This document shows, in pieces, positions 26,918-35,409 of a stretch of 64,000 bases of DNA. The stretch's first letter is position 1. Every line of letters starts with the position of its first letter. Source of the stretch: Actinoplanes palleronii. GTDB taxonomy: Bacteria; Actinomycetota; Actinomycetes; Mycobacteriales; Micromonosporaceae. The position numbers and the translations under genes are program-made. The stretch spans positions 1 to 64,000 of the forward strand of contig NZ_BOMS01000122.1 in NCBI RefSeq assembly GCF_016862315.1, given 5' to 3'. The notes below the pieces were generated by a model. That model was not told the origin of the DNA, did no database searches, and was given only the letters and a program-made list of their open reading frames with translations.

Positions 26918-28162
26918 TCAGGCCACGGCCAGATCGTGGACCAGCTCCGTCGGGGTCAGATCCGCGTACGGGAAGACCACGTGCAACGACGTGCCGTCGC
27001 CGGGCCGGTCGGAGAGCGCCACCGTCGCGTGGTGGGCGTCCAGGATCCGTTTCGCCACGGCCAGGCCCCGGTCCGGGCCGGGTACGTCGGCCGGGTTCGC
27101 GATGGTCCCGTAGAACAGGTGCGGGAACAGGTCGGGGCGCAGTCCGTCCGGCAGGTCCATGTCGTCGAGGCGCACCGCCGGGCCGGATTCCATCTCGGTG
27201 CCGACCCGGACCCGGCCGCCCTCCGGCGTGTACTTCACCGCGGCGAACAGCAGGTGGGTGAGCACCTGCTCGAGTCGTACCGGATCGGCGATGATCGGCA
27301 GCGACGGGCCGCCGGCCTGGTTCAGGATCCAGATGTGTTTGCTGGCCGCGATCGGGCGGACCGCCTCGACCGCCCGCTGGGTCACCCGGGTCAGGTCGCA
27401 CTCCCGCATGTGCAGGCTGTCCCCGCCCAGCCCGGCGTCGGCCATCGTGGTCAGGTGGTCGATCAGCTCACGGAAGCCGCGGACGTGCGCCGCCGTGGCC
27501 CGGCCGACCAGATCGGCCAGCTCGGCGTCGTGCCGCCCGGTGTCGCCCAGGTTCTCCAGGTACGACGACATCAGCCGCAGCGACGAGCGCAACTCCCCGC
27601 CAACCAGGCCGGCCAGGTCGTCCTTGCGACGTTCCAGCTGCTGCAGCCGGGCCGTCGTGTTGGCCAGCGCGTACGCGTACCGCCGCAGCTCCAGCTGGGC
27701 GGTCACCTGCCGGGCCAGCGCGCGCAGCGACTGCTGCTGGTCCATCGCCAGCCGGCGCGGCTCGACGTCCATCACGCAGAGCGTGCCGAGCGCGAAGCCG
27801 TCGGTGGTCATCAGCGGCGCACCCGCGTAGAACCGGATGCCGTCCGCCGCGGTCACCGCCGGGTTGTCGGCGAACCGCGGGTCCTTCCGGGTGTCCGGGA
27901 CCATCAGCAGGTCACGGCCGAGGATGGCGTGCGCGCAGAACGACAGGTCCCGCGTGGTCTCGGCGAAGTCCGCGCCGGTCCCGGCCTTGGCCCACTGCCG
28001 ATCCGCGTCGATCAGGCTGACCATGGACATCGGCGTCTCACAGACCGCGGCGGCCAGCGCGACGATGTCATCGAAGTCCTTCTCCGCCGGGCTGTCCAGG
28101 ATGTCGAGTGAGTAGAGCGCGGCCAGCCGCTCGATCTCGTTGTCGGGCAGGAGTGCTTTCAT
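26918..28162 (-). CDS. GAF domain protein with degenerate histidine-kinase core
   Basis: 414 residues. An N-terminal GAF domain (~25-160) of the type common in actinobacterial photoreceptor-like kinases includes FDDIVALAAAVCETPMSMVS, FCAHAI, VPDTRKDPRF and FYAGAPL. A helical HisKA-like region follows (~165-240), then an ATPase-like fold (~285-398). The key residues are lost. The H-box reads GGELRSS with Gly at 189 where His is expected. The N-box reads LTHLLFAAVKYT with His303 and Ala307 where Asn is expected. The G2 box reads GPDRGLAVA. It is probably a sensor or adaptor without kinase activity. No response regulator gene adjoins. Confidence 0.85.
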   Translation of the reverse strand: MKALLPDNEIERLAALYSLDILDSPAEKDFDDIVALAAAVCETPMSMVSLIDADRQWAKAGTGADFAETTRDLSFCAHAILGRDLLMVPDTRKDPRFADNPAVTAADGIRFYAGAPLMTTDGFALGTLCVMDVEPRRLAMDQQQSLRALARQVTAQLELRRYAYALANTTARLQQLERRKDDLAGLVGGELRSSLRLMSSYLENLGDTGRHDAELADLVGRATAAHVRGFRELIDHLTTMADAGLGGDSLHMRECDLTRVTQRAVEAVRPIAASKHIWILNQAGGPSLPIIADPVRLEQVLTHLLFAAVKYTPEGGRVRVGTEMESGPAVRLDDMDLPDGLRPDLFPHLFYGTIANPADVPGPDRGLAVAKRILDAHHATVALSDRPGDGTSLHVVFPYADLTPTELVHDLAVA

Positions 28163-28327
28163 AACGGGTCACCTCCGAGACTTGCTCAAGAGGTACCACC
28201 CAAAAGTAGCCACCCTCACATTTCGCTCAGATCCCATGAGCACCACGCTCAGATCCCACGATCATCGGGTGTGACTTCCCCGGTCTGCCGCTGATCAACT
28301 CGGCTCGCGGCCGTATGCTTCGCGGCC

Positions 28328-28834
28328 ATGAACACCGACGAGTTCGCGTGCGGCACCTGCGGCTCGGCACACAGCGGACCCCCGCTGAGCTTCGCCGCGC
28401 AGGCCCCGGACGTCTGGCTTCCGGAGATGGCCGACATCGAAGGTTGCCTGCTCGACTCGGACCTGTGCGTGATCACCGGCGAGCGGTTCTTCATCCGCGG
28501 CCTGATCGAACTGCCCGTCTGGGACACCGGCGAAATCTTCACCTACAGCATGTGGGTCTCGCTGAGCCGCCCGAACTTCACCCGCGCGGTCGACGTCTGG
28601 GAACAGCCCGGCCGCGAGGAGGAGCCCCCGTACTTCGGCTGGCTCGCCAATGAGATCGCCGGCTACCAGCCGACCACGCTGAACCTCAAGACCAACCTGC
28701 ACACCCGCCCGGTCGGCCAGCCCCCTTACATCGAGCTGGAGCCCACCGGCCACCCTCTCGCCATCGAACAGCGCGCCGGCATCTTCCGCTCCCGCGTCGA
28801 GGAGATCGCCGCGTTCCACTTCCACCACACCTGA
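28328..28834 (+). CDS. DUF2199 domain-containing protein
   Basis: 168 residues. The N-terminal zinc-ribbon-like FACGTCGSAHSGPPLSFA, the central DSDLCVITGERFFIRGLIELPVWDTGE and the C-terminal HPLAIEQRAGI match the DUF2199 family, which is widespread and uncharacterised. Soluble, no signal peptide. It stands alone, divergent from the GAF/kinase-like gene, and both promoters must lie in the 165-bp gap. The N-terminal CxxC could bind metal. Confidence 0.86.
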   Translation: MNTDEFACGTCGSAHSGPPLSFAAQAPDVWLPEMADIEGCLLDSDLCVITGERFFIRGLIELPVWDTGEIFTYSMWVSLSRPNFTRAVDVWEQPGREEEPPYFGWLANEIAGYQPTTLNLKTNLHTRPVGQPPYIELEPTGHPLAIEQRAGIFRSRVEEIAAFHFHHT

Positions 28835-29024
28835 AACCCTTTTGGGTACGTTTACCGAGTCCCGTCCGCAGGCTACGAGCCACGTCCCGCCCGTGCCCCC
28901 GCCAGGCCGCTGCCGCTCACGACCGCCCCGCGCCCCCAGGCCCCGGCTGGCCCCCAGGGGTGCCATCGACCGGCGGAGACACCCCGGAGAGCCAGCCGCG
29001 CCCGGCAAACCCGATCCCGGGCAT

Positions 29025-29067
29025 GAAAAAACGCCCCCGGTCCACGTTTCCGTGAACCGAAGGCGTT
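29025..29067 (-). terminator. Terminator of the tRNA-Ala gene
   Basis: On the minus strand, AACGCC-TT-CGGTTCACG-GAAA-CGTGGACCG-GG-GGCGTT folds into a long stem with one internal mismatch and a GAAA tetraloop, followed by TTTTTT. Confidence 0.9.
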
Positions 29068-29082
29068 CCCAAGTCTTACTCG

Positions 29083-29156
29083 TGGAGCTGTGGGGATTTG
29101 AACCCCAGACCCCCTCGATGCGAACGAGGTGCGCTACCAGACTGCGCCACAGCCCC
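29083..29156 (-). tRNA. tRNA-Ala (anticodon CGC)
   Basis: The cloverleaf is evident. The acceptor stem GGGGCTG/CAGCTCC contains the alanine identity pair G3.U70. The anticodon stem CCTCG/CGAGG encloses TTCGCAT (anticodon CGC), and the T arm is TGGGG-TTCAAAT-CCCCA. The discriminator is A and CCA is not encoded. A strong terminator follows at 29025-29067. Confidence 0.95.
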
Positions 29157-29243
29157 TAAACCAGTCCTGCGGCAGTACCTCACCTTGGGACCTCCGAAAG
29201 GCTAACAGGTCCCCCGGCACCCCCGCGAACCACCCCCGCCGGG

Positions 29244-29353
29244 CGTGTGAAGTTTCGGTGCGGTCCGCACCCGAAGTCCCCACGCACGGCGCAGAAACCC
29301 CGAGTGTGTGAAGTTCGGGTGCGGAGCTCGCCGTTACTTCACACGCTCGGGGT
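29244..29353. repeat. Palindromic intergenic repeat, locus A
   Basis: Two related elements. A1 (29244-29284) is a 41-bp imperfect palindrome running GTGTGAAGTTTCGGTGCGG to CCGCACCCGAAGTCCCCAC. A2 consists of 18-bp arms, ACCCCGAGTGTGTGAAGT (29297-29314) and ACTTCACACGCTCGGGGT (29336-29353), matching at 17 of 18 positions around a 21-nt loop. A1 is closely similar on the opposite strand to the tandem units at 51521-51739. The remainder of the 342-bp gap (29157-29498) between tRNA-Ala and the SepX-like gene shows nothing else. Confidence 0.88.
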
Positions 29354-29498
29354 GTGGTGGGGTGACCGCGCCCACCCGCGGACGTCGCCCCGGAGGGCTT
29401 CGCGTTCTGGACGCGCCAGCGGCCAGCGAAGCCCGCAGGGGTCCCGGCGGGAGCGACGGTCCGCACCACAGCGGACGCACGACAAGAAGCTCTTGATT

Positions 29499-30248
29499 TC
29501 AGGCCGTGTGGTGCCGGCCGCCGGCCTCGTACGCACGCCCCCGCAACCCACCGCGACGCCGATACGACACCGACCCTCCGTTGGCCGCCACCGGCAGGTC
29601 CGACGGCTCCCGGTCCAGTCCCATGGCCGCTCGCCGGACCGCTTCCCGCTGAGCCACCAGCCGCCGCTGGGTCTCCCGCCGTGCCGCGGCCCGCCGGGCC
29701 TGTTCCCGCCGCACCTCGGCCTGCCGCGCGGCCAGCCAGGCCGCCTCCCGCGCCTGGACCTTGCGGCGGCGCCGATCGGCGATCGCCCGGTTGCGCAGGT
29801 GCACGAGGTAGAGCCCGAGCAGGCTGCCGGTGACCGCGAACCCGATCCAGAACCCGGGTCCCACGGCCAGTACGCCGACCAGCTCGATCGCGTTGAGCAG
29901 GGCCAGCGCGGCGAACACCCGGCGGCGGCGGACCACCGCGGGAGTGCCGCGCCGGCGCGGAACCCGGCGGGCTGGACGGCGGCCGGTGACCAGGCGCAAG
30001 CGGCGTGCCGGCGGGGACGCGGATTCACCCGATGGAGCGGGCAGCGTAACCGTGACCTGGCGTGCGGGGTTGATCGGTCGGCGTCCGGGCACGGTACGGC
30101 GACGGCGGTGGCGCTGGAGCACCCGCGCCGTCGACGTCGCCCGCTCCGCGGCAAGGCGCTCGGTGGCGTCGTACCGGCGTACCAGCGCCGGGGCGAGGGC
30201 GAGCAGCCCGGCCGCGGCGAGGACGGCGAGGAGCACCGAGGTCGGCAC
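29499..30248 (-). CDS. SepX/GLPR-like cell-division membrane protein
   Basis: About 249 residues from the GTG at 30248 (AAGGGG ribosome-binding site; a GTG at 30254 is also possible). One N-terminal helix (PTSVLLAVLAAAGLLALAPALV) is followed by RRYDATERLAAERATSTARVLQR, a long basic cytoplasmic loop, two central helices (VFAALALLNAIELVGVLA and FWIGFAVTGSLLGLYLVHL) and an Arg-rich coiled tail. N-terminus and topology resemble Streptomyces SepX and mycobacterial Rv0996, and it closes the galU-glp-rimJ run just as Rv0996 does. SepX and the corynebacterial receptor GLPR act at the division septum. The assignment rests on context and weak similarity. Confidence 0.68.
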   Translation of the reverse strand: MPTSVLLAVLAAAGLLALAPALVRRYDATERLAAERATSTARVLQRHRRRRTVPGRRPINPARQVTVTLPAPSGESASPPARRLRLVTGRRPARRVPRRRGTPAVVRRRRVFAALALLNAIELVGVLAVGPGFWIGFAVTGSLLGLYLVHLRNRAIADRRRRKVQAREAAWLAARQAEVRREQARRAAARRETQRRLVAQREAVRRAAMGLDREPSDLPVAANGGSVSYRRRGGLRGRAYEAGGRHHTA

Positions 30249-30399
30249 CCTCACCCCTTTCGTTCCGCCACGACAGGTCACACGTCGAGAGACCGAGCGA
30301 CATGACAAGTCACTCTTTGAATGACACGACGAATGCGAGGTTACGGGCGGTAGCCGTGATATTTCGCGCGCCGCGCCGACGGCACTCGCGCGCTCAAGA

Positions 30400-31035
30400 T
30401 CATTTAGGCGTGCGGACGCGTTTCCATCGGGTCAGCAGGCCACCCTCGGCGGCGATCTCTTCGCTGGTCATGGCGTATCCCAGGTGGTCACGCCACCCTC
30501 CGTCGATGTGCATGTAGCGCTGGTGGTATGCCTCCTCGCGGAAGCCCAGCTTCTCCACCACCCGGCGGCTCGGCCCGTTCTCCGGCCGGATGTTCACCTC
30601 GATGCGGTGCAGTCCACCCGGCCCGAACGCGTGATCCACGGCGAGCGCCAGCGCGGTCGGGATCACCCCGCGGCCGGCCACCCGGTAGTCCACCCAGTAG
30701 CCGGCGTACGCCGACGCGAACGCGCGCCGCACGATGTTGCCCAGGTTCACGTGCCCGACCAGGCGTTCCCGGCCGCCCTCGCGCAGGCAGACGGCGAACG
30801 GCATGCTGTCGCCGCGCCGGGCGGCCCGCCGCATGTCCCGGTACACGAACGCGTACGCCCGGGTCGAGTTCATCTCCGCCCACGGTCCGGGCGGCGCCGA
30901 TTCCCAGGGCGCCAGCCAGGCCTGATTGGCGATCCGCAGTTCGGACCAGGCACGGGCGTCACTTCGTTTGTACGGCCGCAGCAACACCGGCCCGTCCGCC
31001 AGCACAGCGGGCCAGCCGGGGGTCGCCCCGAGCAT
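30400..31035 (-). CDS. GNAT family N-acetyltransferase, RimJ-like
   Basis: 211 residues. The acetyl-CoA binding region is visible in YAGYWVDYRVAGRGVIPTALALAVDHAFG with the following HRIEVNIRPENGPSRRVVEKLGFREE, the classic RimJ/RimL motif B. It is equivalent to Rv0995 by position: the start abuts the moeA/glp stop (TGA then ATG with no gap), and the SepX-like gene lies just downstream across a 150-bp gap. The substrate, presumably a protein N-terminus, is unknown. Confidence 0.9.
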   Translation of the reverse strand: MLGATPGWPAVLADGPVLLRPYKRSDARAWSELRIANQAWLAPWESAPPGPWAEMNSTRAYAFVYRDMRRAARRGDSMPFAVCLREGGRERLVGHVNLGNIVRRAFASAYAGYWVDYRVAGRGVIPTALALAVDHAFGPGGLHRIEVNIRPENGPSRRVVEKLGFREEAYHQRYMHIDGGWRDHLGYAMTSEEIAAEGGLLTRWKRVRTPK

Positions 31036-32346
31036 TCATCGCCTCCGGTCGAGCAGCAACACGTCCACGGTCGAGCCGGCCGCCGCCGTGGTGACCCGCT
31101 CACCGAGCACCAGCAGTCCGTTGGCCTCGGCCAGCCCGGAGAGCGTGTACGGCCCACCGGCGAGCGGCTGCACAGTGTAACCACCGCCCCGCCGTTCTGC
31201 GACGTGTGCGGGACGGAACTCACGCAGCCCGCCGGGTGACGACACGGTCTCCAGCAGGTGCGCCTTGACGCTCGGCCGGAACACCGGTTCCGCGCCGGCC
31301 AGCAGCTGGATCGCCGGTCGGGCCAGCACCTCGAAACCGATCAGCGCGGCGCCCGGCTCGCCGGGCAGGCAGACCACCGGGACCTCCTCGCCGCCGACCG
31401 TGCCGAACCCGAGCGCGGTGCCCGGGCAGAGCGCCACGTCGGTGAACTCCACGGTCCCGCGGCCGGTGCCGGGCCGGGACAGCACCCGGCGCAGCATGTC
31501 GCCGGGTCCCTTGCCGGTCCCCCCGGTCGTGATGATCAGGTCGGCGCGCAGCGTCTGGTCCTCGAGCAGGCCGCGCAGCCCTTCCGGGTCGTCGTCACAG
31601 ATCCCGATCCGGTACGCCAGCGCGCCGGCCTCCACCGCGGCCGCGGTCAGCGCGTGCGAGTTGGCGTCCACCACCTGACCGGGCTGGCTGGGCCGGCCCA
31701 CGTCGACGAGTTCGTCGCCGGTGGCCACCACCACCACCCGGGGGCTGGGCCGGACCATCACGTGCCCGATCCCGGCGGCGGCGAAGGTGGCCACCATCGG
31801 CGGCGACACGTACGACCCGGCCGACGCGAGCACCTGCCCGACGGCCAGCTCCTCGCCGGCCCGGCGCACACCGGAACCGCGTTTCGGGGCGTGCAGGATC
31901 TCCACGGCGGCCATGCCCTGGTCGGTCCAGTGCACCGGGACGACCACGTCCGCGCCGATCGGCAGCGGCGCGCCGGCCGCCACCGAGAAACAGGTGCCCG
32001 CGGTCAGCCGGACCGGACGCCAGCTGGCCGCGCCCAGGTCGCCGACCACGTTCAGCCGGACGCTGCGGGTCGATCCGTCGGCGTGGCCGAACGCCGGGTG
32101 CGCACCGAGGCGCCCGGCGCCGGCCAGGTCCTCCCACCGGGCCGCGTACCCGTCGATCGCGGCCTGGTCGAACGCCGGGAACGGGTGCGGCGCGAACACG
32201 TCGGCCGCGAGCACGTTCCCGTGCGCCTGGGTGAGGTCGAGGTCGAGCGGAGGCAGCGCCCGCAACCTGCGCAGCACGCTGCCCAGGTACTCGGCGAGAG
32301 GCATCAGCTCGTTGGCGGCCGCCTCGGCATCGGCCGTAGCGGTCAT
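31036..32346 (-). CDS. MoeA/gephyrin-like protein, probable cell-division protein Glp
   Basis: 436 residues with the full MoeA domain order: YLGSVLRRLRALPPLDLDLTQAHG start, FDQAAIDGYA (molybdopterin MoeA N-domain), a MoCF-biosynthesis domain with VVVVATGDELVDVG and IITTGGTGKGPGDM, and the C-terminal domain. The usual catalytic segments are altered: TTGGTGKGPGDM lacks the SxGxYD residues and LCPGTALGFG stands in place of the KPGKP loop. Loss of MoeA chemistry and the galU/rimJ/SepX context point to Glp, the gephyrin-like FtsZ partner of corynebacteria, rather than a molybdenum-cofactor enzyme. Its start overlaps galU by 4 bp. Confidence 0.82.
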   Translation of the reverse strand: MTATADAEAAANELMPLAEYLGSVLRRLRALPPLDLDLTQAHGNVLAADVFAPHPFPAFDQAAIDGYAARWEDLAGAGRLGAHPAFGHADGSTRSVRLNVVGDLGAASWRPVRLTAGTCFSVAAGAPLPIGADVVVPVHWTDQGMAAVEILHAPKRGSGVRRAGEELAVGQVLASAGSYVSPPMVATFAAAGIGHVMVRPSPRVVVVATGDELVDVGRPSQPGQVVDANSHALTAAAVEAGALAYRIGICDDDPEGLRGLLEDQTLRADLIITTGGTGKGPGDMLRRVLSRPGTGRGTVEFTDVALCPGTALGFGTVGGEEVPVVCLPGEPGAALIGFEVLARPAIQLLAGAEPVFRPSVKAHLLETVSSPGGLREFRPAHVAERRGGGYTVQPLAGGPYTLSGLAEANGLLVLGERVTTAAAGSTVDVLLLDRRR

Positions 32347-33254
32347 CCCTTCTGACCACCGACGAAGTCGGTGAGCCAGGCCCGGAACTCCGCGCCCAGG
32401 TCGGCCCGCTTCACCGCGAGCTCGACCACGGTCTGCAGGTAGCCGAGCGGCTGCCCGGTGTCGTAGCGGTGACCGCGGTAGACGATGCCGTGCACCGGAG
32501 TGCCGGCCTCGAGCAGCGTGGCCATCGCGTCGGTGAGCTGGATCTCGCCGCCGCTGCCGGGCTTGGTGTCGGCGATGACGTCGAAGATCTTGGCGGGCAG
32601 GACGTACCGGCCGACCACGGCCAGGTTGCTCGGCGCCTCGCTGGGCGCCGGCTTCTCCACCAGGCCGGTCACCTCGACGACGTCCGTGCCGAGATCCGAC
32701 TCGCGCACCGAGGCGATGCCGTACCGGCTGGTCTCCTCCGGCTTGACCTCGATGAACGCCAGCACGATGCCGCCGGTCCGGGCCTGCAGGTCGAGCATGT
32801 CCGGCAGCAGCGGGCTGTCCTCGTCGACGAACTCGTCGCCGAGCAGCACCGCGAACGCGCTGTCGCCGATGTGCGAGGCGGCGGTGCCGACGGCGTGCCC
32901 GAGCCCGAGCGGCTCACCCTGGCGGACCGTGTAGATGTCGGCGAGCTCGCTGGTGCGGCGGACCGCGGCGAGCCGCTCCAGGTCGCCCTTCTCCTCGAGC
33001 CGCTGCTCCACGTCGGGCCGGCGGTCGAAGTGGTCCACCATCGAGGTCTTGCCCCGCCCGGTGACGAGCAGTACGTCGGTGATGCCGGCCGCGGCCGCCT
33101 CCTCGACGATGTACTGCAGAACCGGCCGGTCCACGACCGGCAGCAGCTCCTTGGGAACGGCCTTGGTGGCCGGCAGGAAGCGCGTCGCGAGCCCGGCCGC
33201 CGGGATCACCGCTTTCACCGCGCGCTTACCGGTACCTTGCGCGTCCGTTGTCAT
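32343..33254 (-). CDS. galU: UTP-glucose-1-phosphate uridylyltransferase
   Basis: 303 residues. It makes UDP-glucose for wall and storage polysaccharides. Motifs: VIPAAGLATRFLPATKAVPKE (nucleotide-binding loop), LPVVDRPVLQYIVEEA, VLLGDEFVD, GLVEKPAPSEAPSN and GGEIQLTDAM. It heads the galU-glp-rimJ cluster and overlaps the next gene as ATGA. Confidence 0.96.
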   Translation of the reverse strand: MTTDAQGTGKRAVKAVIPAAGLATRFLPATKAVPKELLPVVDRPVLQYIVEEAAAAGITDVLLVTGRGKTSMVDHFDRRPDVEQRLEEKGDLERLAAVRRTSELADIYTVRQGEPLGLGHAVGTAASHIGDSAFAVLLGDEFVDEDSPLLPDMLDLQARTGGIVLAFIEVKPEETSRYGIASVRESDLGTDVVEVTGLVEKPAPSEAPSNLAVVGRYVLPAKIFDVIADTKPGSGGEIQLTDAMATLLEAGTPVHGIVYRGHRYDTGQPLGYLQTVVELAVKRADLGAEFRAWLTDFVGGQKG

Positions 33255-33299
33255 CAGTCACCGCACCTTCGCTGGTTCGTGCCCGAGCATGCCGCGAGA

Positions 33300-35327
33300 C
33301 TATCGGCCGGAACCGTGTCGCGGCGGCTGCGGCCCGCTCACCGCCGGGGTGGGATCGAAATTCCCCTCAGGCACTCGGGACGAAACGCTCTCCGCGAGAC
33401 GATAGGTGTCGCGACCGGCGTTCTTCGCCGCGTACAACGCCTCGTCCGCGGCGTCGAGCACCTCCTGGGCGGTCGCGCCGTGCTCGGGGAAGACCGCGAT
33501 GCCGATCGAGACGGTGACCGGGATCCGGTCGGTGAGGCCGGGACGCCGCGGGTCGATCTGCATCGGCCGATCCCGGACCAGCGCGCCGAGCCGCTCCGCC
33601 ACGATCACCCCGCCGTACGCGTCGGTCTCCGGCAGCAGCACCACGAACTCCTCCCCGCCCTGGCGGAACGCCACGTCCACCTCCCGCAGCCCGAGCCGGA
33701 TCCGCCGGGCGAACTCGCCGAGCACCTGATCGCCGACCGGGTGCCCGTACGTGTCGTTCACGTCCTTGAAGTGATCGAGGTCCAGCATCAGGACGGTGAG
33801 CATCCGGCCGAACCGGTGCGCCCGCTCCACCTCCCGGCGCAGCACCTCGCGCAGATAACGGTAGTTCCACAATCCGGTGAGCGGATCGGTCAGCGACAGC
33901 CGCTGGGCCTCCTCGTGCACCCGCACGTTGTGCACCGCGACACCGGCCTGCCCGGCGAACGTGCGGAGAGTGCGCAGGTCGGCGTCGTCGAAGGTGGGGC
34001 CGCCGAGCCGGTCGTAGAGCGCCAGCACGCCGAGCGTGCCCGGTCCGGCCTCGGACTCGGACAGGAAAGGGTCACTCGACGGTGGCGCCGAGATCGGCAC
34101 CGCGAGGTACGACTCACACGCCGGCTCCTCGGCCGACATGCCGGTGGTGCCGCGCAGCGGGGTCCCGGAGGCGACCACCGCGCCGAGCACCCCGCGCCCC
34201 GGTGCCAGCCGCCGTGCCGCGAGGTCGGCGGGCGGCAGGTCCCACTCGCCGGTCAGGCCGGCGCCGCAGCGGGCCGCGAGGGTCCCGTCGGCCGGGTCGA
34301 CGAGCAGCACCAGCCCGGCCCGGGCCCCGGTGGCGGTCATCGCGGTGCGCAGGATCACCGGCAGGATCCGGTCCAGGTCGTGCGTGCTGGACAGGGTGTC
34401 GCCGAGGATCGCCAGGTGCCGGCGCAGCTGGTCCCGGCTGGCGGTCAGCGCCTGCACGTAGGACTGCAGCTCCCTGGTCATCCGGTTGAACGTGCCGGCC
34501 AGCCGGCCCAGCTCGTCCGGCCGCGGGATCGGCACCCGGGTGTCCAGGTCGCCGTTCGCCACCCGGTCGGCGGCCCAGGCCAGGTCGCCGAGCGGCCGGG
34601 TGGTGGACCGCGCCAGCCAGCGCGCCGCGATCACCGCGACGATCGCGGTGAGCAGAACGATCAGCGGCAGGACCGCGTACCGGATGGTCGGCCGGGCCGG
34701 TGGCGCGCTGAGTGTGAGCGGCAGCGGCTGGCCCGGCCCGGCGCCGAGGCGGCGGGTCGACGCGCCCGGCGCCGGTGGCGCGGTTCCGGGCAAGGTGACG
34801 GTCACCCCGCCCGGCGCCGGTGGCGCGGTTCCGGACAGCGTGACGGTCACCCCGCCGGCCACGCCGAGCCGGTTCAGCAGGGCCGCGTCGACCGGCAGCG
34901 CGGCGAGCACGGTGACGTCGGCCGCGGCCGCGGAGGCGGCCAGCGCGGTGATCCGGGTGCCCAGGGGCGCGGTGCAGTCCTGCCATCCGGTGACACCGGC
35001 CGGCGGTTGCGGCGCGCGCCGGGCCAGGCTCACGACCTCCGGGCCGGTGATCCGGATATCGGCGGCGAGTCCGCGAGTGATCAGCTGGTCGGCGACACTG
35101 GACCGGGCGCTCGCCGGGACCACCGCGACCGCGTCGGCGGCCGCCTGCAGCTGTCCGCAGATCGCGCCGACGGCGGCCCGGACGGTCGTCGCGGCATGGT
35201 CGAGACGCTCGTCCGTCCGCTCACGACTGACCGCGGCGACAGTCAGCGCGACGAAGATGGACCCGAGCAGGACCGGACCGAGCACGACCACCAGGAAGGC
35301 GCTGGTGAGCCGGCCACGTAATGTCAC
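33300..35327 (-). CDS. Membrane-bound diguanylate cyclase (HAMP-GAF-GGDEF)
   Basis: 675 residues from the GTG at 35327, which has a GGAGG site 4 nt upstream; the longer open frame runs into the divergent folate gene. Order: helix 9-33, an extracytoplasmic sensor segment to ~214 (with a 15-residue duplication at 158-187), helix 215-237, HAMP 238-290, GAF ~315-470, GGDEF ~475-640. The active site is GGEEF at 557-561 and should make cyclic di-GMP. An RxxD inhibitory site (548-551) lies five residues upstream, so product inhibition is expected. It interrupts the mycobacterial-type order between galU and the folate gene. Confidence 0.92.
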   Translation of the reverse strand: MTLRGRLTSAFLVVVLGPVLLGSIFVALTVAAVSRERTDERLDHAATTVRAAVGAICGQLQAAADAVAVVPASARSSVADQLITRGLAADIRITGPEVVSLARRAPQPPAGVTGWQDCTAPLGTRITALAASAAAADVTVLAALPVDAALLNRLGVAGGVTVTLSGTAPPAPGGVTVTLPGTAPPAPGASTRRLGAGPGQPLPLTLSAPPARPTIRYAVLPLIVLLTAIVAVIAARWLARSTTRPLGDLAWAADRVANGDLDTRVPIPRPDELGRLAGTFNRMTRELQSYVQALTASRDQLRRHLAILGDTLSSTHDLDRILPVILRTAMTATGARAGLVLLVDPADGTLAARCGAGLTGEWDLPPADLAARRLAPGRGVLGAVVASGTPLRGTTGMSAEEPACESYLAVPISAPPSSDPFLSESEAGPGTLGVLALYDRLGGPTFDDADLRTLRTFAGQAGVAVHNVRVHEEAQRLSLTDPLTGLWNYRYLREVLRREVERAHRFGRMLTVLMLDLDHFKDVNDTYGHPVGDQVLGEFARRIRLGLREVDVAFRQGGEEFVVLLPETDAYGGVIVAERLGALVRDRPMQIDPRRPGLTDRIPVTVSIGIAVFPEHGATAQEVLDAADEALYAAKNAGRDTYRLAESVSSRVPEGNFDPTPAVSGPQPPRHGSGR
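34763..34852. repeat. 45-bp direct duplication in the diguanylate cyclase gene
   Basis: Two adjacent 45-bp units begin at 34763 and 34808 and differ at a few positions. They encode two copies of GGVTVTLxGTAPPAP in the sensor segment, so the duplication is in frame. Confidence 0.88.
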
Positions 35328-35409
35328 ACATCCTCCCGGGAGTGGCCCTCTTTGGAGCGATGCTGACATAGTGTGCACCGTTTGCCGCTTTTCACAAGAG
35401 GGGTGTTGC

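Noticed and set aside
32469..35321. 950-codon plus-strand open frame across galU and the diguanylate cyclase
   Set aside because: It is antisense to two genes with full catalytic motifs and has no ribosome-binding site or known similarity.
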